Under the pieces are notes generated by a model. It made no database searches, was not told the DNA's origin, and saw only the letters and a list, made by a program, of their open reading frames with translations. Shown piece by piece: positions 36,614 through 45,625 of a DNA stretch of 64,000 nt. The stretch is taken from NCBI RefSeq assembly GCF_041725775.1, contig NZ_JBEUEL010000006.1, forward strand, positions 59,428 to 123,427. Direction: 5' to 3'. This DNA comes from Pueribacillus sp041725775 (GTDB lineage Bacteria; Bacillota; Bacilli; Bacillales; UBA6769). Made by a program: the position numbers and the translations under genes. Every line of letters starts with the position of its first letter. The first letter of the stretch is position 1.

Positions 36614-37356
36614 TATTTCACCTCCAATCGATTAGACAACACTATCGCACTTCCGAAGAAGAGTATTGTCGTTATAAGGATTTTAACTGTAAAAAGTGCA
36701 AGTGATGATTCTTCACCAAAAAACTCAATAACTTCGTTTCCGACATCATTCCGCATTTTTGCCCCTAAAATAAGCAAACCAACATATCCCGCCGGTAACA
36801 AAGCGATAAACATTTTGTTCACTTGGACGAGCGTACCGGTAACATAACCGAGTGCGATAAAAAGCAACACATACAGTGTCGTCGCTAGCCCTCCGGCTAA
36901 TAGTTCTGACGTTGTTTCAATAAAATACTCTGTTTTGAACGGTGTAATTTCAACTTGGTAAAACATAATAACTCGCAAAACGTATCGAGACAGTAATGCA
37001 GTAATCCCCCCAAAAACACTCGCAACGAAAAGGAAAACTATATTAGAAAGGTTGCTACTCAATCGATTCGTTACAAATGTAAAATCATCTTTTCGATAAG
37101 CTTTTGTCGTAATGAGAATCGCTGTAATAAATGCCCATAACATCGTAAAGATAATGACAACATTCGCTGAATAGTAACTAATATATAGAAAAATATTATT
37201 TGTTCCACTTCCGTGCATTTCAAACCCATTAAATGAAAAAAGAATTGCAATAATTTGCAGTAGAATCAACGTCGTAAACACGCTAGAAAAAGCTTTAAGT
37301 TTAAATACTGTTTGCTGTTTAACAAGTTTAGTTAAATTCGTCGTTGCGAAAGACAT
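36613..37356 (-). CDS. ABC-type transporter permease-like membrane protein
   Basis: A 247-residue protein with six predicted helices (the first near LLQIIAILFSFNGF, later VFLFVASVFGGITALLSR and YVLLFIALGYVTGTLVQ). It is partner to the ATPase and GntR genes, matching the YtrA-type GntR-ABC systems. The ATG at 37356 or 37359 follows AAGGAGGG inside the end of the ATPase gene (about 30-nt overlap). No characterised substrate can be assigned; such systems often act in antibiotic or lipid stress. Confidence 0.78.
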   Translation of the reverse strand: MSFATTNLTKLVKQQTVFKLKAFSSVFTTLILLQIIAILFSFNGFEMHGSGTNNIFLYISYYSANVVIIFTMLWAFITAILITTKAYRKDDFTFVTNRLSSNLSNIVFLFVASVFGGITALLSRYVLRVIMFYQVEITPFKTEYFIETTSELLAGGLATTLYVLLFIALGYVTGTLVQVNKMFIALLPAGYVGLLILGAKMRNDVGNEVIEFFGEESSLALFTVKILITTILFFGSAIVLSNRLEVK

Positions 37357-38245
37357 CATCAATCCCTCCTTGATGTTTGTTTGTTAAATATATACATAGA
37401 TCGCTAGGCGACACTTTAAACACCTTAAGCCCTTCAAGTCTTGCACAATACGCATCTGAATCAGTAACTTCTTGATTTTTCACAACTGCATACAATCGAC
37501 CTGTTCCGAGCTGTTCTGTATGAATCAATTCTCGAGTTTTTATCCACTCTTTCACAAGTGACGTCTCTCCTTGGACCCCGATTGCCCATTCTTTCAACTC
37601 AGACATAGGCAGATGCAGTAATGCCTCTCCATCTTTTAACACCAAAACATCTTCAAGTAAATGTTCGATTTCATTTAAATAATGGCTCGAAATAATGATG
37701 CTACGTGGATGCACAAGGTAATCTTTTAGAAGAGCTCTGTAAACAGCAGCGCGTACCGCTGCATCCATACCTAACGTCGGCTCGTCAAAAATGGTTAATT
37801 CACATCGTGACGTCAATCCTACAATCATATTAAATGTACTTTTCATTCCTTTTGATAGGTTGTAATAATGATTTTTTGGATTTAAAGAAAAATAATCTAA
37901 CAGTTTCTTAGCTAAGGAACCATCCCAATTTGCATAAAATTGACCCGCTTCCTCAAGGATTTCTTGTAAAGTTAACGAGATTGGAAAACTCATTTCATCA
38001 CTAACGAATATGCTGTTTGCTGAAACAAATAAACTATTAAATGGTTCTTTTCCAAAAACTGTTATCTCGCCTGATGTTTTTCGATAAAAGCCAGCGATAA
38101 TTTTCTGCAATGTTGTCTTTCCAGCACCATTTCGTCCGATAAGTCCTGTTATTTTTTTGTCTTCAATCGTAAATGATAAGTTGCGTAACGCCTGCATTTT
38201 TCCATATGATTTTGATAATCTATGACACTGAATGACAACCGTCAT
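37328..38245 (-). CDS. ABC transporter ATP-binding protein
   Basis: A 305-residue ATPase. Walker A is GRNGAGKTT, the signature is YNLSKGMKSTFNMIVG, Walker B is LTIFDEPTLGMDAAVRAA, and the H-loop is ISSHYLNEIEHLLED. A C-terminal extension (from about 215) is usual for YtrB/BcrA-like ATPases. Its ATG overlaps the gntR stop by 4 nt (ATGA), so the four genes 38628-35927 form one tightly coupled operon. The SD is GGGGGAAG. Confidence 0.92.
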   Translation of the reverse strand: MTVVIQCHRLSKSYGKMQALRNLSFTIEDKKITGLIGRNGAGKTTLQKIIAGFYRKTSGEITVFGKEPFNSLFVSANSIFVSDEMSFPISLTLQEILEEAGQFYANWDGSLAKKLLDYFSLNPKNHYYNLSKGMKSTFNMIVGLTSRCELTIFDEPTLGMDAAVRAAVYRALLKDYLVHPRSIIISSHYLNEIEHLLEDVLVLKDGEALLHLPMSELKEWAIGVQGETSLVKEWIKTRELIHTEQLGTGRLYAVVKNQEVTDSDAYCARLEGLKVFKVSPSDLCIYLTNKHQGGIDDVFRNDEFN

Positions 38246-38628
38246 TTCACTTCCCCCTTTTTGCCATACCTCGCTTCGTGTATCATTCGTAGCAATTCTT
38301 CTTCGTCTACATTAAGCCGTTCGGCTTCAAGCACAAGCTCAAGCACCATATTTTTCAGCGTTTCATTTTTCCGTTTTTTCAAGATCATTTTTTTAGCTCC
38401 GTCTGCAACAAACATTCCAAGCCCTCGTTTTTTATATAAAACTTGTTCGTTAGCAAGCAGATTTAAACCCTTCGCAGCAGTAGCTGGATTAATATTAAAC
38501 ATTTCTGCAAGTTGGTATTGTGAGCACACTTTTTGATTCGCAGCAAACTTTCCGCTTAAAATCTCGTTTTCGATCCAATCTGCGATCTGTACATAAATCG
38601 GTTTCGTTCCATCTGTATGTATGATCAA
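38242..38628 (-). CDS. GntR-family repressor (YtrA-type)
   Basis: A 128-residue GntR regulator with the short effector domain of the YtrA subfamily. The winged helix spans about 10-75 (GTKPIYVQIADWIENEIL and NINPATAAKGLNLLANEQVL). The tail ends ERLNVDEEELLRMIHEARYG. TTG start behind GGAGG. It heads the ABC operon and probably binds the palindrome TAGTACAT-N10-ATGTACTA at 38642-38667, which overlaps its own promoter, so it is likely autoregulated. The inducer is unknown. Confidence 0.9.
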   Translation of the reverse strand: MIIHTDGTKPIYVQIADWIENEILSGKFAANQKVCSQYQLAEMFNINPATAAKGLNLLANEQVLYKKRGLGMFVADGAKKMILKKRKNETLKNMVLELVLEAERLNVDEEELLRMIHEARYGKKGEVK

Positions 38629-38641
38629 AAATACCTCCCTC

Positions 38642-38692
38642 TAGTACATCACTGTTGTAATGTACTATACACCATTTGAAACAGCATTACAA
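38642..38692 (-). promoter_or_regulatory. Promoter and operator of the GntR/ABC operon
   Basis: The sigma-A promoter on the minus strand has -35 TTGTAA (38687-38692), a 17-nt spacer and -10 TATAGT (38664-38669). An inverted repeat TAGTACAT (38642-38649) / ATGTACTA (38660-38667) sits over the -10 and the start point. Confidence 0.75.
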
Positions 38693-38835
38693 CTAAAAAA
38701 TGAATGTCTTGGAAAAGAACTAAGTCTGTACCCGTACAATTGCTGTTTTCAATATCATTTTCTCTACAATAAACATGAGCATAATAGTTCGAAATAGAAA
38801 GCAGAGATTAATATTTCATGAGTCAAGTTTTTTAT

Positions 38836-39228
38836 TAGAAACAGAATTTAAACATGAGTGGCTTGATTATAATGGTCGTATGAATGAGCGGAATATCCCC
38901 TTGTCTTTAGCGTCAGTATCGATTGTGAAATACGACTTATCGGAATTGATGAAGTGTGTCGGGAAAAGGAGCACTATACGATATATACGTTCAAAACACA
39001 TCTCTGTTATTTGTTCGAAGCAATGGAAGGCACCGCATTACCGCATTGCGCCTCACATTTCAATTACTCGACTTTGAAAAAACGTTTGCACATATTTGAC
39101 GTTATGGAAGCATTGCAACGAATGAGCAAATGCATTGAACAAAGTGTTCAGCGCCATTATTTCCTCCTATCATGTATCGTAAGGTCAAGTATGATTGCAT
39201 TGCAGAAGAAGATAGAAATGCCCTAATG
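38836..39228 (+). pseudogene. Hot-dog thioesterase-like gene, decayed
   Basis: Frame pieces EFKHEWLDYNGRMNERN, then IDEVCREKEHYTIYTFKTHL and CYLFEAMEGTALP, then KKRLHIFDVMEALQRMSK look like a 4-hydroxybenzoyl-CoA-thioesterase-like hot-dog protein (D-Y-N-G-H/R-M pattern). They lie in two frames with at least three shifts, ending about 39228. The order is continuous, so this is one dead gene. The family is a likelihood, not certain. Confidence 0.6.
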
Positions 39229-39251
39229 AAGCAGGGCGCTTCATTGTAAAC

Positions 39252-39301
39252 AAAAAAAGCTTATTCCCGCGATATGTACTTGCAGGAATAAGCTTTTTTT
39301 T
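39252..39301. terminator. Bidirectional terminator
   Basis: AAAAAAAGCTTATTCC (39252-39267) pairs with GGAATAAGCTTTTTTT (39285-39300), serving the downstream minus-strand lipoprotein. Confidence 0.85.
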
Positions 39302-39308
39302 GGCCAAG

Positions 39309-39811
39309 TTATTTTAAATCGATCATTACTTCGTGATCTTCCGTGAAATCCATGTCATCCCATGAAAAAATGTGAAGAAGCATTTCAATATTTTCTTCCA
39401 TCGGTGGAAGTTCTCCATCTTCTTCATAGTTTTGAACGGTCAATGTAGCGACGGCTTTTTTTCCAGAAGCCACTTCCTGGCTCATTGTAATCATTCCTTC
39501 ATCGATCATTTTGCCATCTGCTAATACTTCTCTAGCTTGGACTTCAATTGTATCTTCACGTTTGTTTTCCACTTCAAACGTTATTTCTACAGAGTCACCG
39601 AAAATGTCATCTGTTTTTCTTTCGACATGAATCAGTGTTGTTTCACATTGTCATTATCAACAATTTTTTGATTAAATTCTTGTTTGTTTTTAGCCGCTTG
39701 TTCGTTTTCTTTCCCTGCGTTGTCCCCACCTTGAGTATCTGTATCGCCACCACATGCAGCTAACGCTCCGATTAAAAACATAAACATGAATGGTGTCATT
39801 ATTTTTTTCAC
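39309..39811 (-). pseudogene. Lipoprotein gene with a frameshift
   Basis: The GTG start (39811, SD GGAAGG) encodes a lipoprotein signal with lipobox GALAAC followed by GGDTDTQGG. The frame ends at a TGA near 39641 after NDNVKQH. The body continues one base shifted: TLIHVERKTDDIFGDSVEIT, then NKREDTIEVQAREVLADGKM to IDLK at 39309. Joined, it would be an about 165-residue lipoprotein with an immunoglobulin-like domain. The downstream ORF (39309-39572) can look like a free 87-residue gene but has no SD. Confidence 0.75.
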
Positions 39812-39932
39812 GTTAATTCCTTCCTAACACTCAAAATATAATCGGATGGTGTTAGACGTTATCTGTCGATTTGCGACATCGTTCGTTAGTGTATGTTTTC
39901 GGGTAAAAACGATGCATCTGCTTTTAACTCTC

Positions 39933-40997
39933 TTAATCATTTGCACGTTCTAGCTCATCAAGGATTGTCTTAAGTCCATTGCTCGGGGCATTTGTCCTCA
40001 TCGTATCAATGTACTTTTGTTTGTTTCGATTTAGTTCATCAATGCTTTGCAAAAACGATGCATTCGTCAGTTCTTCTTCTTCAAGAACCGTAGCAAACCC
40101 TTGCTTTTCAAACGAATTTGCATTTAAAATTTGATCTCCACGACTTGCTGCTTTTGATAACGGGATAAGCAACATCGGCTTTTTTAATTCTAGCCATTCA
40201 AAAATCGAATTCGAGCCTGCTCTTGATACAACTAAATCAGTCGCAGCAGCAATATCCGGAAGCTCCCTGCTAATGTATTCAAATTGCTTGTACCCACATT
40301 TATTCATCAGTGTTTCGTCAAAGTTTCCTTTACCGCAAAGGTGTACGATTTGATAGTTTTTCAGCAATGTGTCTAAATTTTCACGAATAATCGTATTGAG
40401 CTTAACGGAGCCAAGACTACCTCCCATAATCGTAATCACTGGCTTAGTTTCAGTGAAATTAAGATACGTTAAGCCTCGCTTTCGGCTGCCATTTAACAAC
40501 TCTTCACGAATTGGTGAACCGGTTACCACCACTTTTTCTTTCGGTAAATAAGCTTTCGCTTCTTCAAATGTCACAAACATTTTTGTTGCAAATCTCACTG
40601 CAATTTTGTTTGCAAGTCCAGGCGAGTAATCTGATTCATGAATAAACACAGGAATTTTGTTTAACTTCCCCGCAATCACAACAGGAACGGATACGAAACC
40701 ACCTTTCGAAAAAATAACATCTGGCTTTAATTTTTTTAAAATTAAATAAGCATCCGCGATTCCTTTTAACACTTTAAACGGATCTTGAAAATTTTTTATA
40801 TCGAAATACCGGCGAAGTTTTCCACTTGAAATTGGGTAATAGGGAATGTTCGCTTCCTCAATTAAAACTTTTTCTATGCCAGCTTTTGAACCGATATAAT
40901 GGATATCCCAATTCATCTCTTTTAATTTTGGAATGAGCGCCAAGTTCGGCGTGACGTGTCCCGCTGTTCCGCCTCCAGTTAACACGATTTTCTTCAT
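39933..40997 (-). CDS. murG: MurG UDP-GlcNAc transferase of lipid II synthesis
   Basis: A 354-residue GT-B glycosyltransferase. N-terminal GGGTAGHVTPNLALIP binds lipid I; the domain junction is HESDYSPGLANKIAVRF; the UDP-sugar site is VVSRAGSNSIFEWLELKKPMLLIPLSKAASRGDQ. It adds GlcNAc to lipid I at the inner membrane face to form lipid II. The SD is AAGGAGATC. It stands alone, not in the mur/dcw cluster, so it could be the second MurG-like (YkgQ-type) copy; the cluster copy is not in this window. Confidence 0.9.
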   Translation of the reverse strand: MKKIVLTGGGTAGHVTPNLALIPKLKEMNWDIHYIGSKAGIEKVLIEEANIPYYPISSGKLRRYFDIKNFQDPFKVLKGIADAYLILKKLKPDVIFSKGGFVSVPVVIAGKLNKIPVFIHESDYSPGLANKIAVRFATKMFVTFEEAKAYLPKEKVVVTGSPIREELLNGSRKRGLTYLNFTETKPVITIMGGSLGSVKLNTIIRENLDTLLKNYQIVHLCGKGNFDETLMNKCGYKQFEYISRELPDIAAATDLVVSRAGSNSIFEWLELKKPMLLIPLSKAASRGDQILNANSFEKQGFATVLEEEELTNASFLQSIDELNRNKQKYIDTMRTNAPSNGLKTILDELERAND

Positions 40998-41145
40998 TTT
41001 AGATCTCCTTCAAAACACAGTAATAAACATTGCTCAATTTTAACATTTTATCATGTTCACACTCATTCGTCATTCGCAAAAATCGCACAGATTCTGCAAA
41101 CTTTCATAAATTACGGTAAGAAGGTTTTAGATTGGAGATTATGCA

Positions 41146-42132
41146 ATGGCTTTACAACCAAAATATTTTCGGAAAAACTATTACCGAATTTTAAGTTTTG
41201 ACGGTGGCGGTGTTCGTGGGGTTTTACCTGCCATTTTGTTGTCACGAATGGCCAAGCAATGTCCAAAAATGATTGAAAACACGAATTTATTTGTCGGTAC
41301 ATCAGTTGGTTCATTTATCGCGCTAGCACTCGCTAGCGGGATGAAAACAGATGAAATCGTTACATTGTTTTCATATGAAAACATTAAAAAAATTTTCTGC
41401 AGACCGAGAACAACGTACTTTTTTAGACCTAAATATAACAATTTAAAATTAAAAAAACTTTTATGCGAAACTTTTTCACCGACGCTGCGTTTAAAAGATT
41501 TACCTTACCGTGTCGTCATTCCAGCGTTTCGCTTGTACTCAAAAGAAACAAAAATGTGGGAACCTGTCTTTTTCAATAATTTTCCTTCATCTGAAACTGC
41601 TGAGAAGCTTGTCGTTGACGTTGCACTTGCAAGTAGTGCTGCTCCGATATATTTTCCTTCACACAAACGATACATTGATGGTGGTGTCGTTGCGAATAAT
41701 CCAGACATGGTAGCAATTAGTTTTGCTCTTGGCGAACATGCTGCACATGCAAACTTAAACGATGTTGTACACATGTCTTTTGGCACTGGCTGGAATCCGT
41801 TAAAAGTGAAACAAAACACGAATAAATGGGGCCTTATGCAATGGATGTACTCTCTTCTCCCTGGACATACGAATCCAAAGTTACCTCTCTTTAGCGTGTT
41901 AACAGATGGAGATGTCGCATCCGAAATGTATGTAGCTAGACATTTACTGCATGAACGCTATTTACGTGTCAGTCCTGAGTTAGATGACCGAATCCATTTA
42001 GACGATTATACGAAAGTTCCCACATTAATTAAAATCGCTAACGAATTTGATATTTTTCCAGCACTTGCCTTCGCACATTCGTATTGGAACGATGAAAAAA
42101 TTAACTTCCGAGCGATAAAAGAACGCAAATAA
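41146..42132 (+). CDS. Patatin-like phospholipase
   Basis: A 328-residue patatin-fold acyl hydrolase. The oxyanion loop is FDGGGVRGVLPAILL (residues about 18-32), the nucleophile is S53 in VGTSVGSF, and the catalytic Asp is in DGGVVANNP. No signal peptide is present, so it is cytoplasmic. It resembles the small patatin proteins with lipase or acyl-ester activity. It is not next to any nucleotidyltransferase, so a CBASS role is not supported. It is monocistronic, with its stop close to a shared terminator. Confidence 0.85.
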   Translation: MALQPKYFRKNYYRILSFDGGGVRGVLPAILLSRMAKQCPKMIENTNLFVGTSVGSFIALALASGMKTDEIVTLFSYENIKKIFCRPRTTYFFRPKYNNLKLKKLLCETFSPTLRLKDLPYRVVIPAFRLYSKETKMWEPVFFNNFPSSETAEKLVVDVALASSAAPIYFPSHKRYIDGGVVANNPDMVAISFALGEHAAHANLNDVVHMSFGTGWNPLKVKQNTNKWGLMQWMYSLLPGHTNPKLPLFSVLTDGDVASEMYVARHLLHERYLRVSPELDDRIHLDDYTKVPTLIKIANEFDIFPALAFAHSYWNDEKINFRAIKERK

Positions 42133-42134
42133 AA

Positions 42135-42164
42135 AGCTTGTAGAGAATTTCAACTCTACAAGCT
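42135..42164. terminator. Shared terminator between patatin and glcD-like genes
   Basis: An 11-bp perfect stem, AGCTTGTAGAG (42135-42145) and CTCTACAAGCT (42154-42164). T runs follow on the minus strand; the glcD-like stop overlaps it. Confidence 0.85.
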
Positions 42165-43527
42165 AATCCTTAAATATTTTACCCGGATTTAAAATATTCT
42201 TCGGATCAAATGTGTTTTTAATTGCTTTCATTATTGGGAGAGCACTTTCATGCTCTTGTTTTAAATATTGTTTTTTTCCAAGTCCAATGCCATGCTCTCC
42301 TGTACATGTACCGCCTTTTGAAAGAGCATATTTGATAATTTGTTCATTTACAGCTTCAACACGCATAATATCTTTCGGATCAGATTGATCAACTGGTAAA
42401 GCAGCATGATAATTTCCATCTCCAACATGACCAAAGATCGCAGCTTCCATATGATGTTTCTTAATGATGCGCCTCGTTTCTACGAGCGCATCTGTCAAAT
42501 GTGAAATCGGAACACAGACATCAGCAGACATGAGACCTTTATTTGGATAGCGTGCAATGATCGCAAATGCTGCGTGGTGCCTTGCTTCCCAGAGTTTCGC
42601 TTTTTCAACCGAATCCGTCTCAAACTGAAAAGATAGGCACTGTTCACTCGCAATGACATCTTTTGCAATGGCAACTGATTCTTGGACCGCTGCTTTACTA
42701 CCGCTAAATTCAAGAAACAATGTTGGGGCAACTGGGTAATCCATATTTTTATAATCATTGATTGCTGCGATTGTCTCTTCATCAACAAGCTCAACTTTTC
42801 CTAGGGACACTCCAGATTTTAAAAGATCAACTGCTGTTTGACCTGCCGCCTCGATCGAAGTAAAAATCGCTTTCCCAGCGATATTTGTTTCAGGAATACT
42901 AGCGAGCTTCACTGTCACTTCCGTAAATACACCTAGTGTTCCTTCCGAACCAACAAACAAACTTGTTAATCCATAACCTGCAGACGACTTTACTACTTTC
43001 CCACCTGTATTCATGATATTCCCATTTGCTTGCACGACTTCAAGTCCGAGTACATAATCGCGCATCACACCATACCGAACCGCGTTTGTTCCGCTGGCAT
43101 TTGTTGCTACCATTCCTCCAATTGTCGCATCAGCCCCTGGATCAACTGGAAAAAACAAGCCGTGTTTTTTCAGTTCATTATTCAGTTGATTCCTCGTTAC
43201 ACCCGGCTCAACTACAGCAAGAAAATTATCAGGTTCAATAGAAATCATTCGATTCATCATTGAAAAGTCTAAACTAATTCCACCATATGTCGGAATAATT
43301 TGACCTTCAAGACTACTGCCAACGCCAAACGGAACGACAGAAATTTTACGCTCGTTTGCATACTGCACAATCTTGCAAACTTCTTCTCTCGATACAGGAT
43401 AAACGACAACATCAGGCATTGATGGTGCATAATAAGATAGGCCCTTACTATGTTGCTCCCGAATCGTCTCATTCATCGTCACTCTATTTTCATCTGTGAC
43501 GAGCGTTTTCAGTTCATCAAGTAACAC
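42163..43527 (-). CDS. FAD-linked D-lactate/glycolate oxidase (GlcD-like)
   Basis: A 454-residue protein of the VAO/PCMH flavoprotein family. The FAD-binding part has VVPFGVGSSLEGQIIPTYG and VEPGVTRNQLNNELKKHGLF. The C-terminal oxidoreductase part has IFGHVGDGNYHAALP and CTGEHGIGLGKKQYLKQE. It oxidises D-lactate, glycolate or a similar 2-hydroxyacid. The GTG at 43527 follows GAGAAGGAGT and lies 20 nt after the E1-beta gene, so it is the last gene of an E2-E1alpha-E1beta operon. The electron acceptor is not encoded here. Confidence 0.88.
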   Translation of the reverse strand: MLLDELKTLVTDENRVTMNETIREQHSKGLSYYAPSMPDVVVYPVSREEVCKIVQYANERKISVVPFGVGSSLEGQIIPTYGGISLDFSMMNRMISIEPDNFLAVVEPGVTRNQLNNELKKHGLFFPVDPGADATIGGMVATNASGTNAVRYGVMRDYVLGLEVVQANGNIMNTGGKVVKSSAGYGLTSLFVGSEGTLGVFTEVTVKLASIPETNIAGKAIFTSIEAAGQTAVDLLKSGVSLGKVELVDEETIAAINDYKNMDYPVAPTLFLEFSGSKAAVQESVAIAKDVIASEQCLSFQFETDSVEKAKLWEARHHAAFAIIARYPNKGLMSADVCVPISHLTDALVETRRIIKKHHMEAAIFGHVGDGNYHAALPVDQSDPKDIMRVEAVNEQIIKYALSKGGTCTGEHGIGLGKKQYLKQEHESALPIMKAIKNTFDPKNILNPGKIFKD

Positions 43528-43546
43528 CTCGGAGCACTCCTTCTCT

Positions 43547-44524
43547 TTAATATTGCATGACGTGTTCAATTGCAGCGATCAACCTTGGTGCTGTAGGTAA
43601 CCAATCGTCTTCAATCATTGGAACTGGATAAGGGGTATCATAACCTGTCACTCGCATAATTGGTGCAGCAAGCGAAAACAAACCATATTCACTAACAAGT
43701 GCAGCAATCTCACCACCAACACCAGCACTTTTTACCGCTTCATGAGCGACAATTAAACGGCTTGTTTTCTCAACAGATGCAATAATCGTATCGATATCGA
43801 TCGGTTGTACCGTACGTAAATCAATCACTTCAACAGATATGCCTTTTTTCTCTGCTTCTTCCGCTACTAGTTTAGCGAGCAGTACCGGAGGGCCCCATGC
43901 CACGATCGTGACATCCACTCCTTCTTTCACGACATTTGCTTTTCCAATTGGAACTTCGTATACTTCCTCAGGGACTTCCATTTTAAATGCTCGATATAGT
44001 TTCATCGGTTCCAAAAATAAAACAGGGTCTTCTTCACGGATCGCTGATATAAGCAAACCTTTTGCATCGTAAGGATTTGAAGGCATGACGACTTTCAAAC
44101 CGGGAGTATGCACGAACAGGGCTTCCAAACTATCAGAATGAAGTTCAGGTGTTTTCACACCCCCACCGTACGGGCTTCGTATGACAATCGGGGCTGTAAA
44201 TCTACCAGCCGAACGAAAACGTAAACGAGCGGCTTGGGCAGCAATCTGATCCATCGTTTCATAAACGAAGCCGAGAAATTGAATTTCTGCAATCGGACGC
44301 AAACCATTGACTGCCATTCCAATCGAAGTCCCGATAATTGCCGATTCAGCAAGCGGAGTATCCATCACACGATTCGCCCCAAATTGAGCTTGCAGCCCAT
44401 CGGTTGCTCGGAACACGCCACCATTTTTTCCAACGTCTTCTCCGAGAACGATAATTCGCTCGTCGTTCTCCATTTCTAATCGCATCGCTTCCGTAATCGC
44501 TTCAACCATCGTTAATTGTGCCAT
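43547..44524 (-). CDS. 2-oxoacid dehydrogenase E1, beta subunit
   Basis: A 325-residue transketolase-like E1-beta subunit. The start MAQLTMVEAITEAMRLEM, GEDVGKNGGVFRATDGLQ, and MDTPLAESAIIGTSIGMA are typical, as is the C-terminal VGGEIAALVSEYGLF. Together with E1-alpha it decarboxylates a 2-oxoacid. The ATG at 44524 is 1 nt from the end of the upstream E1-alpha gene; the more upstream ORF start lies inside that gene. Substrate (pyruvate or branched-chain oxoacid) cannot be fixed, but E1-alpha favours a PDH-like type. Confidence 0.92.
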   Translation of the reverse strand: MAQLTMVEAITEAMRLEMENDERIIVLGEDVGKNGGVFRATDGLQAQFGANRVMDTPLAESAIIGTSIGMAVNGLRPIAEIQFLGFVYETMDQIAAQAARLRFRSAGRFTAPIVIRSPYGGGVKTPELHSDSLEALFVHTPGLKVVMPSNPYDAKGLLISAIREEDPVLFLEPMKLYRAFKMEVPEEVYEVPIGKANVVKEGVDVTIVAWGPPVLLAKLVAEEAEKKGISVEVIDLRTVQPIDIDTIIASVEKTSRLIVAHEAVKSAGVGGEIAALVSEYGLFSLAAPIMRVTGYDTPYPVPMIEDDWLPTAPRLIAAIEHVMQY

Positions 44525-44525
44525 A

Positions 44526-45611
44526 TTAATTTCCCCCTTTTGCAGCAAGCATACGCTGAACTTCCTGTTTTTGTTCGATGAGTAGCTTATGGGGCTTATC
44601 ATAGACATAATCAAACGCTTCGTCAGTCGTTGATGGTTTAAATGCTTCGGCTTCTTCGACAGCTTGTTCAATTTCCTCATTAAAACGTTCTCTTAATTGT
44701 TCAAGTTTCACTTCCGTCATTAAACCTTTTTCCTGTAAAAACGTATGAAAGCGTCTAAGTGGATCATTGTTTTCTACCCAATCTTTCACTTCTTTCACAT
44801 CGCGATATTTTGTCGGGTCGTCTGCTGTTGTATGTGGACCTTGTCGATACGTAACAGCTTCAATTAACATTGGACCTTCTCCATTACGTGCGCGCTTAAC
44901 GGCTTCTTGCATCACATTGTAGACAGCAAGTATGTCATTTCCATCTACTTGAACACCTTTCATTCCATAAGCGACTGCCTTTTGAGCAATCGTTTGACTT
45001 GCCGTTTGCAAATGGAGCGGAACGCTAATCGCCCAATGGTTATTTTGACAGAAAAAAATAACAGGTGCTTTATTCACAGCAGCAATGTTCAACGCTTCAT
45101 GAAAGTCCCCTTGCGATGTCGCACCATCACCAAAGTAAGAGACCGAAATGTCATCTTCGCCTTTTAGCTTTGCTGCCATGGCACATCCAGCAGCGTGAAG
45201 CGTTTGTCCTGCAATAATGATTTGTACTGGAAAAATGTTTAAACCTTCCGGTGTATGCCCTCCTTGTAAATGACCTTTCATATATAAAATCGCTTGCTTC
45301 ATCGGATAGCCATGCACCATGCAAGCTGCCATCTCTCGATAACTTGGGAAAATCCAATCGTGTTTTCGAAGAGCATAGGCACTTCCGATTTGCGCTGCTT
45401 CTTGTCCGCTAAATGGCGCATACGTACCAATACGGCCTTGTCTTTGCATTCGGAGCATTTTTTCATCAAACAAGCGCATTTTTACCATCCATTCATACAT
45501 ATCGACGAGTTGTTCATCTGTTAAGTTTGGGAGTTCGGCAGTTTCTTTTACTGTTCCATCTTCCGTAAGCAATTGAACGAACTCATGTTTTAAATCGTTT
45601 TCATCATACAT
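44526..45611 (-). CDS. 2-oxoacid dehydrogenase E1, alpha subunit
   Basis: A 361-residue E1-alpha. The thiamine-diphosphate motif is FGDGATSQGDFHEALNIAA...NNHW, with the phosphorylation-loop-like GPHTTADDPTKYRD that is usual for pyruvate dehydrogenases of Firmicutes. GRIGTYAPFSGQEAAQIGSA marks the N-terminal domain. It pairs with the E1-beta gene 1 nt downstream and follows E2 by about 14 nt. The order is E2, E1-alpha, E1-beta, with no E3 in reach, different from the standard pdhABCD order. Confidence 0.92.
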   Translation of the reverse strand: MYDENDLKHEFVQLLTEDGTVKETAELPNLTDEQLVDMYEWMVKMRLFDEKMLRMQRQGRIGTYAPFSGQEAAQIGSAYALRKHDWIFPSYREMAACMVHGYPMKQAILYMKGHLQGGHTPEGLNIFPVQIIIAGQTLHAAGCAMAAKLKGEDDISVSYFGDGATSQGDFHEALNIAAVNKAPVIFFCQNNHWAISVPLHLQTASQTIAQKAVAYGMKGVQVDGNDILAVYNVMQEAVKRARNGEGPMLIEAVTYRQGPHTTADDPTKYRDVKEVKDWVENNDPLRRFHTFLQEKGLMTEVKLEQLRERFNEEIEQAVEEAEAFKPSTTDEAFDYVYDKPHKLLIEQKQEVQRMLAAKGGN

Positions 45612-45625
45612 CGTTGAACCCTCCT

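Noticed and set aside
39309..39572. Free 87-residue gene
   Set aside because: No SD or start context; it is the downstream half of the frameshifted lipoprotein.
41146..42132. Patatin as a CBASS/CapV effector
   Set aside because: No CD-NTase, CapW or other defence gene is adjacent; the neighbours are murG and glcD-like genes.
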